A DNA stretch of 64,000 nt. Origin: Spirosoma telluris (GTDB lineage: Bacteria; Bacteroidota; Bacteroidia; Cytophagales; Spirosomataceae). Positions 9,153 to 20,368 of the stretch are shown piece by piece (within the stretch, counting starts at the first letter, position 1; each line of letters starts with the position of its first letter). The position numbers and the translations under genes are program-made. Location of the stretch: positions 2,930,501 through 2,994,500 of the forward strand of contig QLII01000001.1 of NCBI GenBank assembly GCA_003259005.1, read 5' to 3'. A model generated the notes under the pieces. It made no database searches, was not told where the DNA came from, and saw nothing but the letters and a program-made list of their open reading frames with translations.

Positions 9153-9971
9153 TTACGGCCCCAGTGTAACACTCAATTTCTGGAACGAGGTCCAATACCC
9201 AGAGGCCATCAGGCCAATACCATTTCCGGAAAGCATTTTGAACTGATATGGGCTAGTACGGACTTCCTGGGCATTAATATAAAAACGCAGCGATTCCCCT
9301 TTACGCTGTATCATGAGTCGATTCCGATTCTTTTCGATAGATACACCAGGGGAGAAATAATCGCCCGGCATATAATCGCTGAATGTTTTGCCGTTGGCCA
9401 CGCGAATAATCGACACTTCACCTTTCGCATTTAGGGTAAACGCAGAGTAATTGAGCGAGTCTTTCACGCCAAAAACAATACCGCCCATGGGCACCTTCCC
9501 CGAATCGGCCAGCATATCAACCTTAATGGTGAATATATCTGCCTTGTTCAAATTTATATCGGCGGGTAATTCAACAGCACTGAACGCCACTTGCTGGGTG
9601 CGTGTATTCAGTTTGCGCATACTGTATCGACCCATGCCAATCTGATAATTATAATCACCCTGATTACCAGCCTTCCACCCATTTCGATTGGTGGCAAAAT
9701 CACCGACAAAAGCCGGGCGAAAGTCAACATTGGCGGACGATGTCGGGCTGACTGGAACCGTTTCCATTCGCTCAAAGCGTTGAGAAACGGGAGTCGAAGC
9801 TACCTGAGGTGTAGCAGCACTGGACGTAGCTAAACGTGAAGTTGCCTTGAGCGTTACTTTCTGCCAGTCACTGGTAGCTGAATAAACCGCCGATTTCGCA
9901 CGTCGCGTAGACTGTGCAAGGCTCAAGACCATAGTCAGGAGGATAAAGCTCATTGTCAGGAATATACGCAT
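9153..9971 (-). CDS. Exported protein with concanavalin-like C-terminal domain
   Basis: 272 residues with an N-terminal signal peptide ending near LAQS. A Ser/Thr/Ala-rich spacer of about 60 residues precedes a beta-rich domain from about residue 85. That domain begins GDFATNRNGWKAGNQG and ends in a beta strand (FQKLSVTLG). The pattern resembles concanavalin A-like jelly-roll domains found beside protein kinases and sugar-binding proteins in Bacteroidota; I cannot assign a family. It is probably periplasmic or surface-exposed. It converges on the WG-repeat gene, and the two genes behind it on the same strand are also exported. Confidence 0.65.
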   Translation of the reverse strand: MRIFLTMSFILLTMVLSLAQSTRRAKSAVYSATSDWQKVTLKATSRLATSSAATPQVASTPVSQRFERMETVPVSPTSSANVDFRPAFVGDFATNRNGWKAGNQGDYNYQIGMGRYSMRKLNTRTQQVAFSAVELPADINLNKADIFTIKVDMLADSGKVPMGGIVFGVKDSLNYSAFTLNAKGEVSIIRVANGKTFSDYMPGDYFSPGVSIEKNRNRLMIQRKGESLRFYINAQEVRTSPYQFKMLSGNGIGLMASGYWTSFQKLSVTLGP

Positions 9972-10046
9972 AGACTCGATGAATTTTGAAGGAGTGATTG
10001 GCGGTTAATTTATTATTCGACCATTCACTCATTCTATCAGTCAACA

Positions 10047-11225
10047 TTAAAATGAATACCGTACTACAGCCGTAACCTGACCGGCCTGAAGCCCCGGCCG
10101 CAGTGTAACGCCTTGAATACGTCGGGCTTCTCTCTGGAGCTGGCTGTTGCGCAGTCCTTTAATAAAGGTCAGAATCACATCGGCTGCGGCTACTACTACA
10201 GCTCCTCTTGTAGCCATGAAATAGCGATGGTAATGGTCGTTTGCCGTTTGATAATAGGGTTCACCGGCTGTCGCGTTCTTTTGATCTTCATAAATAGCAT
10301 AGGCATCATCTGATTTCTTGCGCTCCGCTAATCCATAGGCAATTAACCCATAGCACCCTATTGTCAATAACGGACGGAGGCCGATTTTAGGCTTCGGCAT
10401 CTGCACAAAAATATTCCCGACACCCGGTGCTACTGCCGATAAAAGTGCCCAGGCAGGGCCGGCATAGCGAGTTCGGTAAACCCTATTCGAATCGACCACC
10501 GCAGCTTCTGGGATAGATTCAGCCGGTGGCGCTACTGATACCGTTTGCGAGGCCGGTTGTTTCGGTGCTGGCGTCGATACTGCCACGGAAGCTGGCTTTT
10601 GAGGAGGTGGCGTTACAGGCACAGGCGTAGTTGTGGCTGATTCCGACGTTACCGTATCTGCGGCAAAAATCGACGGTTTTGCTGGTTTTATTCGCCTGAA
10701 ACGCGATGATGTAGCCGTTTTCGATGCGGGTTCGCTTACGTTCGGTTTAGGATCCTGAATAGCGACCGATTCGGTTGGTTTTGGCTTTGCTGGAACAGGT
10801 TCCGGTTTAGGTGTTGTCACGGCAGGCTTCTGAACCACGACAGGCTCAGTTACGGGCGAGGTTGGCACAGGTTGGGAAGCTATTAGAGGGACATTCGTTT
10901 TCACAAAGACTTTTGCCTGAACTTCTTCATTCAGCGAGTAGCCATTAGCCAGTGCATCCCAGATAATCCGGCGATCAGATCCAGCCGTAATCTGTGTGCC
11001 AACATCACCCCGTACAAATTCGGGCAGAATGCGTAATGGGCCCCGCAACCGACTGCGCATCTCAAAATAAACAGAATCGCCAGGGCGAACATTGATCAGA
11101 TCATAGTGAATTTCGAGCTGGGAGGAATCAACCACATAGATCCTGACCTTACGAACGCGCTCCTGTGCGTGGCCCGGCGAAACCAGAAACAGGCTAAGAA
11201 TAAAAAGGAGAAGTAGGCGCATCAT
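10047..11225 (-). CDS. Exported membrane protein with Pro-rich linker, unknown
   Basis: 392 residues. A signal peptide (ending SPGHAQ) is followed by a beta domain of about 90 residues (VRKVRIYVVDSSQLEIHYDL). A long Pro/Lys/Val/Thr-rich linker at about 115-235 follows, then a C-terminal region with hydrophobic stretches around GPAWALLSAVAPGVGN and TRGAVVVAAADVIL. The protein ends in VVRYSF, a possible outer-membrane-type terminal strand, though the rest looks helical. I do not recognise the family. The stop of the PKD lipoprotein gene lies four bases before this ATG, so the two are one operon. Confidence 0.65.
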   Translation of the reverse strand: MMRLLLLFILSLFLVSPGHAQERVRKVRIYVVDSSQLEIHYDLINVRPGDSVYFEMRSRLRGPLRILPEFVRGDVGTQITAGSDRRIIWDALANGYSLNEEVQAKVFVKTNVPLIASQPVPTSPVTEPVVVQKPAVTTPKPEPVPAKPKPTESVAIQDPKPNVSEPASKTATSSRFRRIKPAKPSIFAADTVTSESATTTPVPVTPPPQKPASVAVSTPAPKQPASQTVSVAPPAESIPEAAVVDSNRVYRTRYAGPAWALLSAVAPGVGNIFVQMPKPKIGLRPLLTIGCYGLIAYGLAERKKSDDAYAIYEDQKNATAGEPYYQTANDHYHRYFMATRGAVVVAAADVILTFIKGLRNSQLQREARRIQGVTLRPGLQAGQVTAVVRYSF

Positions 11226-11228
11226 GAG

Positions 11229-11564
11229 TTAATTACTAACAGTTATTTGCCGGGTTGTCGTAAATTTATCGTCGCACGAATTGGCAATGTTGAGCGTAAT
11301 CGTATAGGTACCCGGTTGGTCGTAGCTATAGGTTACTCGCGTTCCCACGCGCGTTTTGCCTTTACTGTCGCCCGGGTCCCAGCCAGCAACGCCAATATCA
11401 CCCTGTGGATTATCCAGAAAAAAAGTTACGTCTAACCGCCCAACCGTGTAGCCAATGGAAGCCGACGGTTTCGCGCACACCGGGAAATTTTTCTTCGTTA
11501 AATCAAATGGTTCGCAACCCATTGCGGCCAACCCTACCAGTAAAAAAATAAACCGCCTTATCAT
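11229..11564 (-). CDS. Small lipoprotein with PKD-like domain
   Basis: 111 residues. The lipobox (LAAMGC, Cys17) marks a lipoprotein. The remainder forms one PKD/Ig-like beta sandwich with the typical WDPGDSKGKTRVG and YDQPGTYTITL signatures near its end. Such domains mediate extracellular binding. It is the first gene of the minus-strand pair and sits 4 bases ahead of the Pro-rich membrane protein. Confidence 0.75.
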   Translation of the reverse strand: MIRRFIFLLVGLAAMGCEPFDLTKKNFPVCAKPSASIGYTVGRLDVTFFLDNPQGDIGVAGWDPGDSKGKTRVGTRVTYSYDQPGTYTITLNIANSCDDKFTTTRQITVSN

Positions 11565-11672
11565 AGTTAATAGCTGAGACGTAACAAAGTAAGCAATACT
11601 TATGCAACTGCATACAGTCTAATCAGGAAATCCGTTTCTAACACCGAGTTGAAAGTATGTACTCCGTTGTTA

Positions 11673-14600
11673 ATGGAACCCAACATTTTCGTAAATTTAT
11701 ACAACTCATTGCCTTACACTATGCGCTGGTCTGCCAAAACCAAAGATGAATTAGTGGCCGAAATTCAACGACTGCACTACGAACGCGACGGACTCCCCGT
11801 ATCTGACGCCCAACCCATATTCGAGGTTCGCCAGACAGTTGACCAACTTAATCTGGTTGGTCTGACGATTGAACGTGACGGAACACTTAGTTATGCCAAT
11901 CCCTACACGTATCGCGTCACAGCCTGGCAACCCGATGACATTATTGGTAAAAATTTTTTCGACACGTTCATTCCCCCTACCGACCGTGCCAGGCTCGAAA
12001 TTGAATTTGACGATGCCCTGGCTAAAGGAGGCTTTCCTGAACAGAAAGAGATTACGCTCCTGGCCCGCTCTGGTGCTTTACGCAATGTGCAACTCAACTC
12101 GGTCATTATCAATGACATTGATGGTCACGTTTCTTCCTTTACAGTTATTGGCGAAGACGTAACGAATAAACGTCGTGTTGCCTCTGCCCTTTCTAATACG
12201 AACGCACAATTACAGGATTTGGTCGATAATACATCCGACTTAATTCAGTTATTAACCCTTGATGGCAAATTCATTTTCGTGAACCGTGCCTGGCGCGAAG
12301 CCCTCGGTTATAATTCCGAAGAGATTTCGGCCCTCAACCTGATTGATGTCCTTCATCCCGATTATGCGACCAGTACACTGGGGCTACTCAAACGCATTCA
12401 GGAAGGCGATAAGCTTCCCTATGTCGAAACCGTTTTTCGAAGTAAAGCCGGTAAAACCCTGTTTCTATCCGGTAGTGTCAACTGCCGATTCGATAATGGT
12501 CGTCCTACCGCCTTCCGTTGTATTCTACATGATACAACTGGCAAAATTCGGGCCGAAAAATCGCAGAAACTATACTACAGTATTGCCAACTGGACAATTA
12601 ATACGCCTAATCTTGGCGAATTATATCACAAAATCCATGAAGAGTTAGGCAATATTATTGACGCCCGCAACTTCTTTATTGCACTCTACGACAGCACGAA
12701 AACGTTTTTGTCATTTCCGTATTATGTCGATGAGTATTTCGGGAGCAATATGCGGTTCACCAAACGGAAACTGGGCAATGGCATTATCGAATATACGATT
12801 CTGGCGAACAAGCCTCTATTTCTGTACGAACGCGACATTAGGCAGCTAGAGGCTTACCATAATATTGATCTATATGGCCAGCGTCAGCCTCAGGTGATGC
12901 TAACCGCCCCACTCCGAATTGGCGACGAGATTACGGGGATCATTGGTGTGAAGTCGTATGATGATGCTCAAACGTATGGCCCTCGCGACCTTGAACTGCT
13001 GGAGTTTATTTCGGGGCAGGTGGCGCTGGCCATTGCCCGAAAACAGTCGGAGGCTCGCCTGGATAAACAAAACGCTCGTCTGAATGCAATTTTCGATAGT
13101 AGTACCTATCTGATCTGGTCGGTCAATAAAGCACTTCAGTTGACTTCTTTTAACAAAAACTATGCCCGGCTGATTGAATACCAGGTGAATGAAACCCCTC
13201 GATTCGATCCAGTGCACCTGAACTCGGCTGGCGCATGATTGGCGATGAAAACCGCCAACGACTGGAGGAACGATACCGACAGGCGTTTCGGGGACATCCG
13301 CAGAATTTCGAACTGCATTTTATGACCCCAAGTGGTGAAACTTATTTCGAGTTTCACCTCAATCCAATTTTGCTGGCAGGTGGTGTCATCGATGAAGTGT
13401 CGGGGATTGCCCGGAACATTACCAACCGCCGACGGGCCGAAATTGCCACTCGCCAGAGTGAAGAAAAATTCCGGGGTATCTTCGAAAACCTACAGGACAT
13501 CTACGCTCGTGTCGACCGGCAAGGTCGGGTTACGATGATTAGTCCGTCGGTATTTAAACGGATGGGGTACACACCAGAAGAAGTTCTGGGACAGGAAATT
13601 ACAAAGTTCTTTATCGACGAAAATGCGATTCGTCATGCCATGTTTAAACTGGGCCGAAATCGAAGCTTACGAAATTTTGAGGCCAGTATGCGTCGAAAAG
13701 ACGGTAGCGAGCGGCAGTATATGTTTAACATGCTGATGCTGAACGACGATCCAGGAAGCAATTCGGTAGTGGCCGTTCTGGCGCGTGACATCACGGAATT
13801 AAAGAAACAATCGGCTGAATTAGTCAAAGCAAAAGATGAAGCCGAACGGTCGCTGAAAGTGAAGGAGCAGTTTCTGGCCAACATGAGCCACGAAATCCGA
13901 ACCCCTATGAACGGGATCATCGGCATGATCGACCTCCTGAATGATACTCAGTTGGACGAGGAACAACGCAGTTATGTGAAAACGGTCAAACGCTCGTCGG
14001 AAACGCTGCTGAATATCCTGAACGACATTCTCGACCTCTCCAAAATTGAAGCCGGAAAAATGGTTCTTCATGAGTCGCCGGTAGCCTTTAAGGAGATTTT
14101 CGAGAAACTGATTGCGCTCTTCGGGCAGCAGGCCAACTCCAAAAATAATGACCTGACCTATCACCTCGGGCCCGATCTGCCTACGTTTGTCATTGCCGAC
14201 CAGACACGGTTACTGCAAATTCTGTCTAACCTGACCAGCAATGCCATCAAATTCACCGAACAGGGTACCATCCGGGTCGAAGCGTCATTGATTAGCAAGC
14301 GGGGCAAATTCAACCGAATTCGGGTGGCCGTTATCGACTCAGGTATTGGTATTTCGCCCCAGAATATTAATCTGCTGTTCAACTCATTTAGCCAGGTAGA
14401 TACGTCTTCCCGAAAATCGTTCGGGGGTACGGGCCTGGGGCTGGCCATCTCGAAAGAACTGGCTCATCTGATGAAAGGTGAAGTGGGTGTGGAATCGACA
14501 GTTGGTATGGGGAGTACGTTCTGGTTTACTATTGAACTGAAAGAAACCGCTATCAGTCCAACGCAGCAAACAACCGAAGTTGCCGAGATTGCATTGGCTA

Positions 14601-15415
14601 ACTTCTTCAGCACCTACCATCCAAATGTGTTGCTGGTTGATGACAATGCCGTAAACCGCAAGGTGGCGAGTGAAATTCTGCGTAAATCAGGCTGCATTGT
14701 TACCACCGCTGACAGTGGCCCGGCGGCCATACGGGAAGTTGAAATGAGGGAAACCGCCGAGAACAAAGAGGAATACAAGGGCTTCGATGTCATTTTTATG
14801 GACATCCAGATGCCCGACATGGACGGCGTTGAAACCACCCGTCGATTACGTACCCAGTTTGGTAAAAACCTACCTACCATTGTCGCCATGACTGCCTATT
14901 CGATGAAGGAAGATCGTGAACGCTTCATCAGTCAGGGGCTTGATGATTATATCGCCAAACCCATCCGTGCACAAAGCCTGGTAGCCAAAGTCAAGGAACT
15001 TACTGATGCAAACCGGGCAAAACATGCACCTGTATCCCCTTCGTCGCCCACGCCTAAACCTGTTGTGAAGGAGATCGAGCCTGCGCTGCCGATTATCGAC
15101 GCAGACATTGTTGGGCAACTCCGTGATATTGGTGGACAAGACCTGGTCGACAGCATTATGGAAGAGTTCGTAACGGAAGCCACTGACCTGGTAAACGGAT
15201 CGTTATCGGCTTATTCCCTAGGCGACATTCCGACGGTAAAAAGCCATTTGCATACCTTGAAAGGAAGTGCCGGAACCATCGGTGTATCTCGTGTAGCCGA
15301 CATTGCCCGCACTGCCGAAGGCAAACTAAAAGTCAACGACACCAGCGGACTAGCCGATGCGTTACAGGCTCTTGAGCAAGCATTCGAGGAGTTTTTGGCG
15401 GAGTGGAAGAAGTAG
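11673..15415 (+). CDS. Hybrid histidine kinase PAS/GAF-HisKA-HATPase-REC-HPt (one frameshift)
   Basis: Repaired length is about 1247 residues. Order: two PAS domains, a GAF domain (ends SGQVALAIARKQ), two more PAS domains, HisKA with FLANMSHEIRTPMNG (His near 740), an HATPase with GTGLGLAISKEL, a receiver with FMDIQMPDMDG (Asp near 1044), and an HPt domain with HTLKGSAGTIG (His near 1194). It should autophosphorylate and relay internally. There is no membrane segment, so it is cytoplasmic. The frame changes from 3 to 2 at about 13225, within the third PAS domain; one missing base, probably a C, explains it. The start could also be the ATG at 11721. A strong terminator follows. Confidence 0.88.
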
Positions 15416-15431
15416 GGATACTGGCCTTAAT

Positions 15432-15465
15432 AAAAAAACGGCGCTAGATCTGGCGCCGTTTTTTT
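15432..15465. terminator. Bidirectional intrinsic terminator
   Basis: Arms 15432-15444 and 15453-15465 form a perfect 13-bp stem: seven A-T pairs, then ACGGCGC. This gives a T-run on either strand. It lies between the convergent kinase and metallopeptidase genes. Confidence 0.93.
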
Positions 15466-15486
15466 ATTGATAGATCGAAAACCCTC

Positions 15487-16340
15487 TTACAAGTTTGAAT
15501 CTTCGCGGCTATTAAACGTATCTCCCTGATTGATATCACCGGTTTTAAGTCCTTTTTTGAACCAGTACACACGCTGGGCCGAGCTGCCATGTGTGAACGC
15601 ATCGGGTACGACACGTCCTTGAGTTTGCTCCTGGATTTTGTCGTCGCCAATCGCATTAGCTGCCGTAAGGGCCGCTTCAACATCATTTTCGTCCAGGGCA
15701 ATGCTCTGTCCTTGTGCATGATGCGCCCAGACACCCGCAAAGAAATCAGCCTGTAATTCCAGCCGAACTGATACCTTATTATATTCACGCTCACTTAGCC
15801 GCTGGCGCAGTTGATCGGTTTTATCCATAATGCCCAGTTGTTTCTGCACATGGTGACCAATCTCGTGGGCAACGACATAGGCCATGGCAAAATCACCGGG
15901 AGCCTGAAAGCGCTGGGCAAGTTCGTCGTAGAAGGATAAGTCGATGTATACCTTCTGGTCTTCGGGACAGTAAAAGGGGCCCATCGCTTGCTGCGCAGTA
16001 CCGCAACCTGATGAGGTAACCTGCCGAAACATGACCAAAACGGGGTCCCGGTACTGAGCGCCCTGTTCGGCAAAAAGTTTTGTCCAAACTTTTTCGGTGC
16101 TGGCCAGCACTTTCCGTGTAAAATGAGCCGCGTCATCATCTGCCTGGGGACCTGACGGAGCCTGAGACGTTGCCTGGTCCGGTGAGCTCTGGTTTAAAAC
16201 CTCTGACGGATCACCACCTAATAGCATCACAATAATAGCAATCACGACGGTGCCAATTCCACCGCCAACCAGCAGGCCTCCGCCACCGCTTCCCGGCGAT
16301 CTTCGACATTATCACTTTCGTCTCCTCCTAACCAGCGCAT
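15487..16340 (-). CDS. Neutral zinc metallopeptidase, YpfJ-type (one frameshift)
   Basis: Repaired length is about 284 residues, normal for this family. The start MRWLGGDESDNVEDRR at 16340 is followed by a Gly-rich turn and a membrane helix (GTVVIAIIVMLLGG). The catalytic part carries VVAHEIGHHVQ (HExxH) plus PFYCPEDQKVYIDL, typical of this putative neutral zinc peptidase family. The first 17 codons are out of frame with the rest; restoring one G to the GGG run at about 16292-16294 gives RRGSGGGGLLVGGG and a single frame. Membrane-anchored, with the protease domain probably periplasmic. Substrate unknown. Confidence 0.88.
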
Positions 16341-16511
16341 AAATTCTATCCGTTAATAAATGGTGATTACTTATTCGTGCAAAGTTATTGTGTTATTGGT
16401 TATTGAATTATTAACAATCTAATGACAACATACTGTAAATAACTAATAACTACACACTGCTGGCAAGATTACTGTTTCCGCGGGTAAAATGTTTCGTTCT
16501 AACACAATTAT

Positions 16512-17608
<1,097 letters not shown>

Positions 17609-17664
17609 TCAACATTCGATTCCCAATTATCGTTGACTAAATCTAATCAAACAACTCAACGATC

Positions 17665-17935
17665 ATGGGAAATGACCCTAAAATTGACAAACGTGCTGAT
17701 GTCAGCCCGACAGAAGGGGAGCACAAGTACAGCGACGTTGATTTCGCTGATCGAACTAACAAAAAATACCCGATTGACTCCCCAGAGCATGTTCGGGCAG
17801 CCTGGAGCTACCGCGCGGGCGGCCCCGATTAACCACAAGGGCAATACGGCCAAATATGACTCCGACGAAGTAAGTACAATCAAAAAGCGCATTAAAAAAG
17901 CTGCGAAGAAGCATGATGTTACGATTCAGGACTAA
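17665..17935 (+). CDS. Small DUF6582-like protein interrupted by a 16-nt GC insertion
   Basis: The reading from ATG 17665 (MGNDPKIDKRADVSPTEGEH) runs to AWSY at 17811, then hits a stop after a few foreign residues. The remainder, INHKGNTAKYDSDEVSTIKK to VTIQD, is in another frame. Removing exactly bases 17812-17827 (16 bases, all G or C) restores AWSYINHKGN and an 84-residue protein. I recall this as the usual family sequence. The family (small acidic/basic proteins, annotated as DUF6582 or similar) has no known function. Alternatively only one extra base is present. A terminator follows. Confidence 0.7.
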
Positions 17936-17969
17936 TCGCATTTAGCCATCAATGAAATGCTCCTAATGC

Positions 17970-17999
17970 AAAACGCCCAACTTAACAGTCGGGCGTTTT
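17970..17999. terminator. Intrinsic terminator
   Basis: Arms 17970-17978 (AAAACGCCC) and 17991-17999 pair perfectly over 9 bp and end in T-runs on both strands. It separates the convergent DUF6582-like gene and the small exported protein gene. Confidence 0.88.
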
Positions 18000-18021
18000 A
18001 CATTATAGTGGTCAATCAAGA

Positions 18022-18306
18022 TTATAATTTCTCTTTCACAACCTTAACATCTTTCTTGGCACGGTCTTTCATCAACTCGCCTTCTTGCTTCATATGTTCT
18101 TTACGATGCGCTTTAAGGGCTGCTTTATCACCAGTCATTTTATCCGTTTCGCGAGCCATTTTGTTAGCTTTCAGAGCGGCTTTATCGCCTGCTACTTCAG
18201 CTTTCGCTTCAACAACATCGGCTTTTTTCTTCATTTTATTATCCTGGGCCTGAGCCATACTCAAGGTTAGGGCAAGTGCTGCAACTACTGCAATTACTTT
18301 TTTCAT
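18022..18306 (-). CDS. Small exported lysine/alanine-rich protein
   Basis: 94 residues. MKKVIAVVAALALTLSMAQAQ is a clear signal peptide. The mature part is highly charged, with repeating ADK/KA and GDKAALKA segments (two copies, about residues 41-47 and 59-65) that suggest a helical repeat. No enzyme motif. It is followed by a strong terminator, so it is a single-gene unit. Probably a periplasmic or cell-surface helical protein; function unknown. Confidence 0.75.
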   Translation of the reverse strand: MKKVIAVVAALALTLSMAQAQDNKMKKKADVVEAKAEVAGDKAALKANKMARETDKMTGDKAALKAHRKEHMKQEGELMKDRAKKDVKVVKEKL

Positions 18307-18431
18307 AACATTTTTGGGATGATCCCGTTAGTGAGTGTTTATTCTTACTATACGCAGGTTTGCTCTACGGAAAGCCCGCGTATATGTACCTAACAAGTAA
18401 TGAGTAGTCTTGTTTATAAATTGGCTAAAAC

Positions 18432-19021
18432 TTAATCAGCGTCATTAAGCTCGTTAACAAACCGGGTTAGTTCCTGCACATTAAGTATAAAATCAACAGG
18501 AGTACTCAAAATAGCCTGCTGCGGCATAAAGGCAACCTGCGCGGTTTCTGGCTGCTGAACCACCACAATGCCACCCGCTCGTTTAATGGCATTCAGCCCA
18601 TTGGTTCCGTCGGCATTAGCACCCGACAGTAGAGTACCGACTAAAGAAGATCCATATACATCGGCTGCTGATTCAAACGTCACGTCGATAGACGGTCGGC
18701 TGTAATTGACCTTTTCAGAATCGTCTAATGAGAACGTACCATCCTGTTCAATCAATACATGATAATCGGCAGGGGCCAGGTATATCATGCCTGGCCTGAT
18801 AACGTCTTTATCATCGACCTCTTTGAGGGAATACTTGTTTTGAGCGAAAGTAAGTTTGCCAGGGTAGAATCGGCCGTATTTTTTCGGTGTAGAACAATAA
18901 TTACGGCAAACGATAAGGTTGGTCGTAAAGCTGGTAGTAATTTCAGTAGAACATCAATACTACCTGTTGATCCGCCAATGAGTACCACTTTGCAATGTTC
19001 CATTACTTTATTTTCCGCCAT
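18432..19021 (-). CDS. cheB: CheB-type protein-glutamate methylesterase, catalytic domain only (one frameshift)
   Basis: Repaired length is about 196 residues, the size of a lone CheB catalytic domain without a receiver. The triad is visible: Ser in IGGSTGS, His in IIVLHRKN, Asp in SGANADGTNG. The N-terminal 70 residues and the rest are in different frames. One extra C in the CCC run (GGG at 18827-18829 on the plus strand) gives SIPLKEVDDKDVIRPGMIYL and joins them. It overlaps the cheR stop by 19 bases. Without a receiver it must be controlled otherwise. No chemoreceptor lies nearby, so the target may be a kinase. Confidence 0.92.
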
Positions 19022-19812
19022 ATCTTTTCGTTCTCTAGCTGCTTGTATTTAAGCTGTATACTGGAAAATTTCAATGTTTCTTTGGCTCCTAATGCCAGAT
19101 AACTAAGCGGCCCCAGGCTTTCATTGAAGAGGGTCAATACACGCTCCTGTAAGGCTTTATCAAAATAAATCAGCACGTTGCGACATAGAATCAGATCAAA
19201 TTCATTGAACGACCGGTCTGATACTAAGTTATGCGTCGAGAACACCATTTTCCCGGCTAGCTCTTCGTTGAATTTAACGTAACCGTATTGCGCTGTGTAA
19301 TAGGCTGAAAAGTCCTGTTTACCGCCAGACAGGATATAATTTTCGGAATACTGTTTCATAGGACCCAATGCAAAAATGCCTTTGCGAGCCACTTCCAGTA
19401 CTTCGGAATTTAGGTCTGTAGCATACAACAACGATTTATGCAGTAGGTTGGCTTCTTTAAGCAGAATGGCCATTGAAAACACCTCTTCGCCCGTTGAGCA
19501 ACCCGCATGCCAGATACGAATAAACGGTTTGGCTGCAAGTGTGCTTAGCACCTCTGTCCTGAGGACTTTATAGAAGAGTGGGTCCCGGAACATTTCGGTA
19601 ACATTCACCGTCAGTTCTTCCACAAACCGTTTCAGGTAATCTGGGTCTGACCGAACCCGATACCGCATCTCAGCAAAGCTTGGAAACTTATCTAAGGACC
19701 ACAGTCGGTTAATTCGTCGCTTTAACGACGCTCTCGCATAATGAGTAAAATCGTACCCATATACTTCAAGCAGGTCATTTAATAAAAGATCGACCTCTTT
19801 TTCCTCAATCAT
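19003..19812 (-). CDS. cheR: CheR-type protein-glutamate methyltransferase
   Basis: 269 residues, full length. The N-terminal helical domain (LLNDLLEVYGYDFTHYA, RRINRLW) precedes the SAM-binding domain with HAGCSTGEEVFSMAILL and the conserved DLILCRNVLIYFD. It methylates glutamates of signalling proteins, opposed by CheB, whose gene overlaps its 3' end. It lies downstream of two kinases and a receiver on the same strand, with no CheA, CheW or receptor in the window. Confidence 0.95.
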   Translation of the reverse strand: MIEEKEVDLLLNDLLEVYGYDFTHYARASLKRRINRLWSLDKFPSFAEMRYRVRSDPDYLKRFVEELTVNVTEMFRDPLFYKVLRTEVLSTLAAKPFIRIWHAGCSTGEEVFSMAILLKEANLLHKSLLYATDLNSEVLEVARKGIFALGPMKQYSENYILSGGKQDFSAYYTAQYGYVKFNEELAGKMVFSTHNLVSDRSFNEFDLILCRNVLIYFDKALQERVLTLFNESLGPLSYLALGAKETLKFSSIQLKYKQLENEKIWRKIK

Positions 19813-19829
19813 AACTAATTGACTGCTAG

Positions 19830-19902
19830 TCTATTCTGTTGATTTTTGGATTAAATCATTGTGTTTTCAATCCAGTAGAATCTAATGAATCAATAGAATC
19901 TA
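19830..19902. repeat. Degraded nonamer-word hairpin
   Basis: Bases 19830-19844 pair with 19888-19902 in about 12 of 15 positions. The right side reads in 9-base steps: TAGAATCTA, ATGAATCAA, TAGAATCTA. It lies in the gap between the receiver gene and cheR and looks like an eroded member of the same element class. Confidence 0.5.
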
Positions 19903-19908
19903 ATTTTC

Positions 19909-20274
19909 TTAAATACCTGACAGAAGGCTTAACAGCCGATCCACGTCAATTGGCTTGGCAATGTAATCTGTTGCGCCAGCCTGGAGGCATTTTTCCCGAT
20001 CGCCAACCATTGCCTGCGCTGTAACCGAAAAAATAGGCGTGTTTTGCCGGTTCGCTAAATTTTTGATGCGCGGAATTGCTTCATACCCATCTATATCAGG
20101 CATCATCATATCGATCAGGATCGCATCAATGACCTCATCCGTCCGGAGTATATCCAGCGCTTCCCGAGCACCCAGACAAGACAAACAGTCGAACGATCTG
20201 GCTTTCAGGGTAGCCGTCAGGGCAAAAATATTTCTTGAATCATCGTCAATAATCAAGATTCTTTTTTTGGGCAT
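19909..20274 (-). CDS. Stand-alone response-regulator receiver
   Basis: 121 residues, a single receiver domain: ILIIDDDSRN (acidic pair), LIDMMMPDIDG (phospho-acceptor Asp), SVTAQAM and YIAKPID (the conserved Lys). I start at MPKKRIL (20274) because upstream in-frame codons lie inside the word hairpin. It closely resembles the last receiver of the kinase just upstream: both share GDREKC, AGA[TS]DYI and KP[IV]D. Duplication of that domain is therefore likely. There is no output domain, so it probably acts by protein contact. Confidence 0.9.
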   Translation of the reverse strand: MPKKRILIIDDDSRNIFALTATLKARSFDCLSCLGAREALDILRTDEVIDAILIDMMMPDIDGYEAIPRIKNLANRQNTPIFSVTAQAMVGDREKCLQAGATDYIAKPIDVDRLLSLLSGI

Positions 20275-20289
20275 GGTGATTAGGAGTTG

Positions 20290-20366
20290 GTTTGATGTTT
20301 GTAGTCTGAAGTTTGATGTTGGCATCTGCCATAGAAACATCAAACTTCAGACTATAAACATCAAAC
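20290..20366. repeat. 31-bp heptamer-word hairpin between kinase and receiver genes
   Basis: Arms 20290-20320 and 20336-20366 match in 30 of 31 positions (the odd one is a wobble). The left arm reads in 7-base steps: GTTTGAT, GTTTGTA, GTCTGAA, GTTTGAT. It occupies the whole gap between the kinase stop (20369-20371) and the receiver ATG. Confidence 0.93.
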
Positions 20367-20368
20367 TG

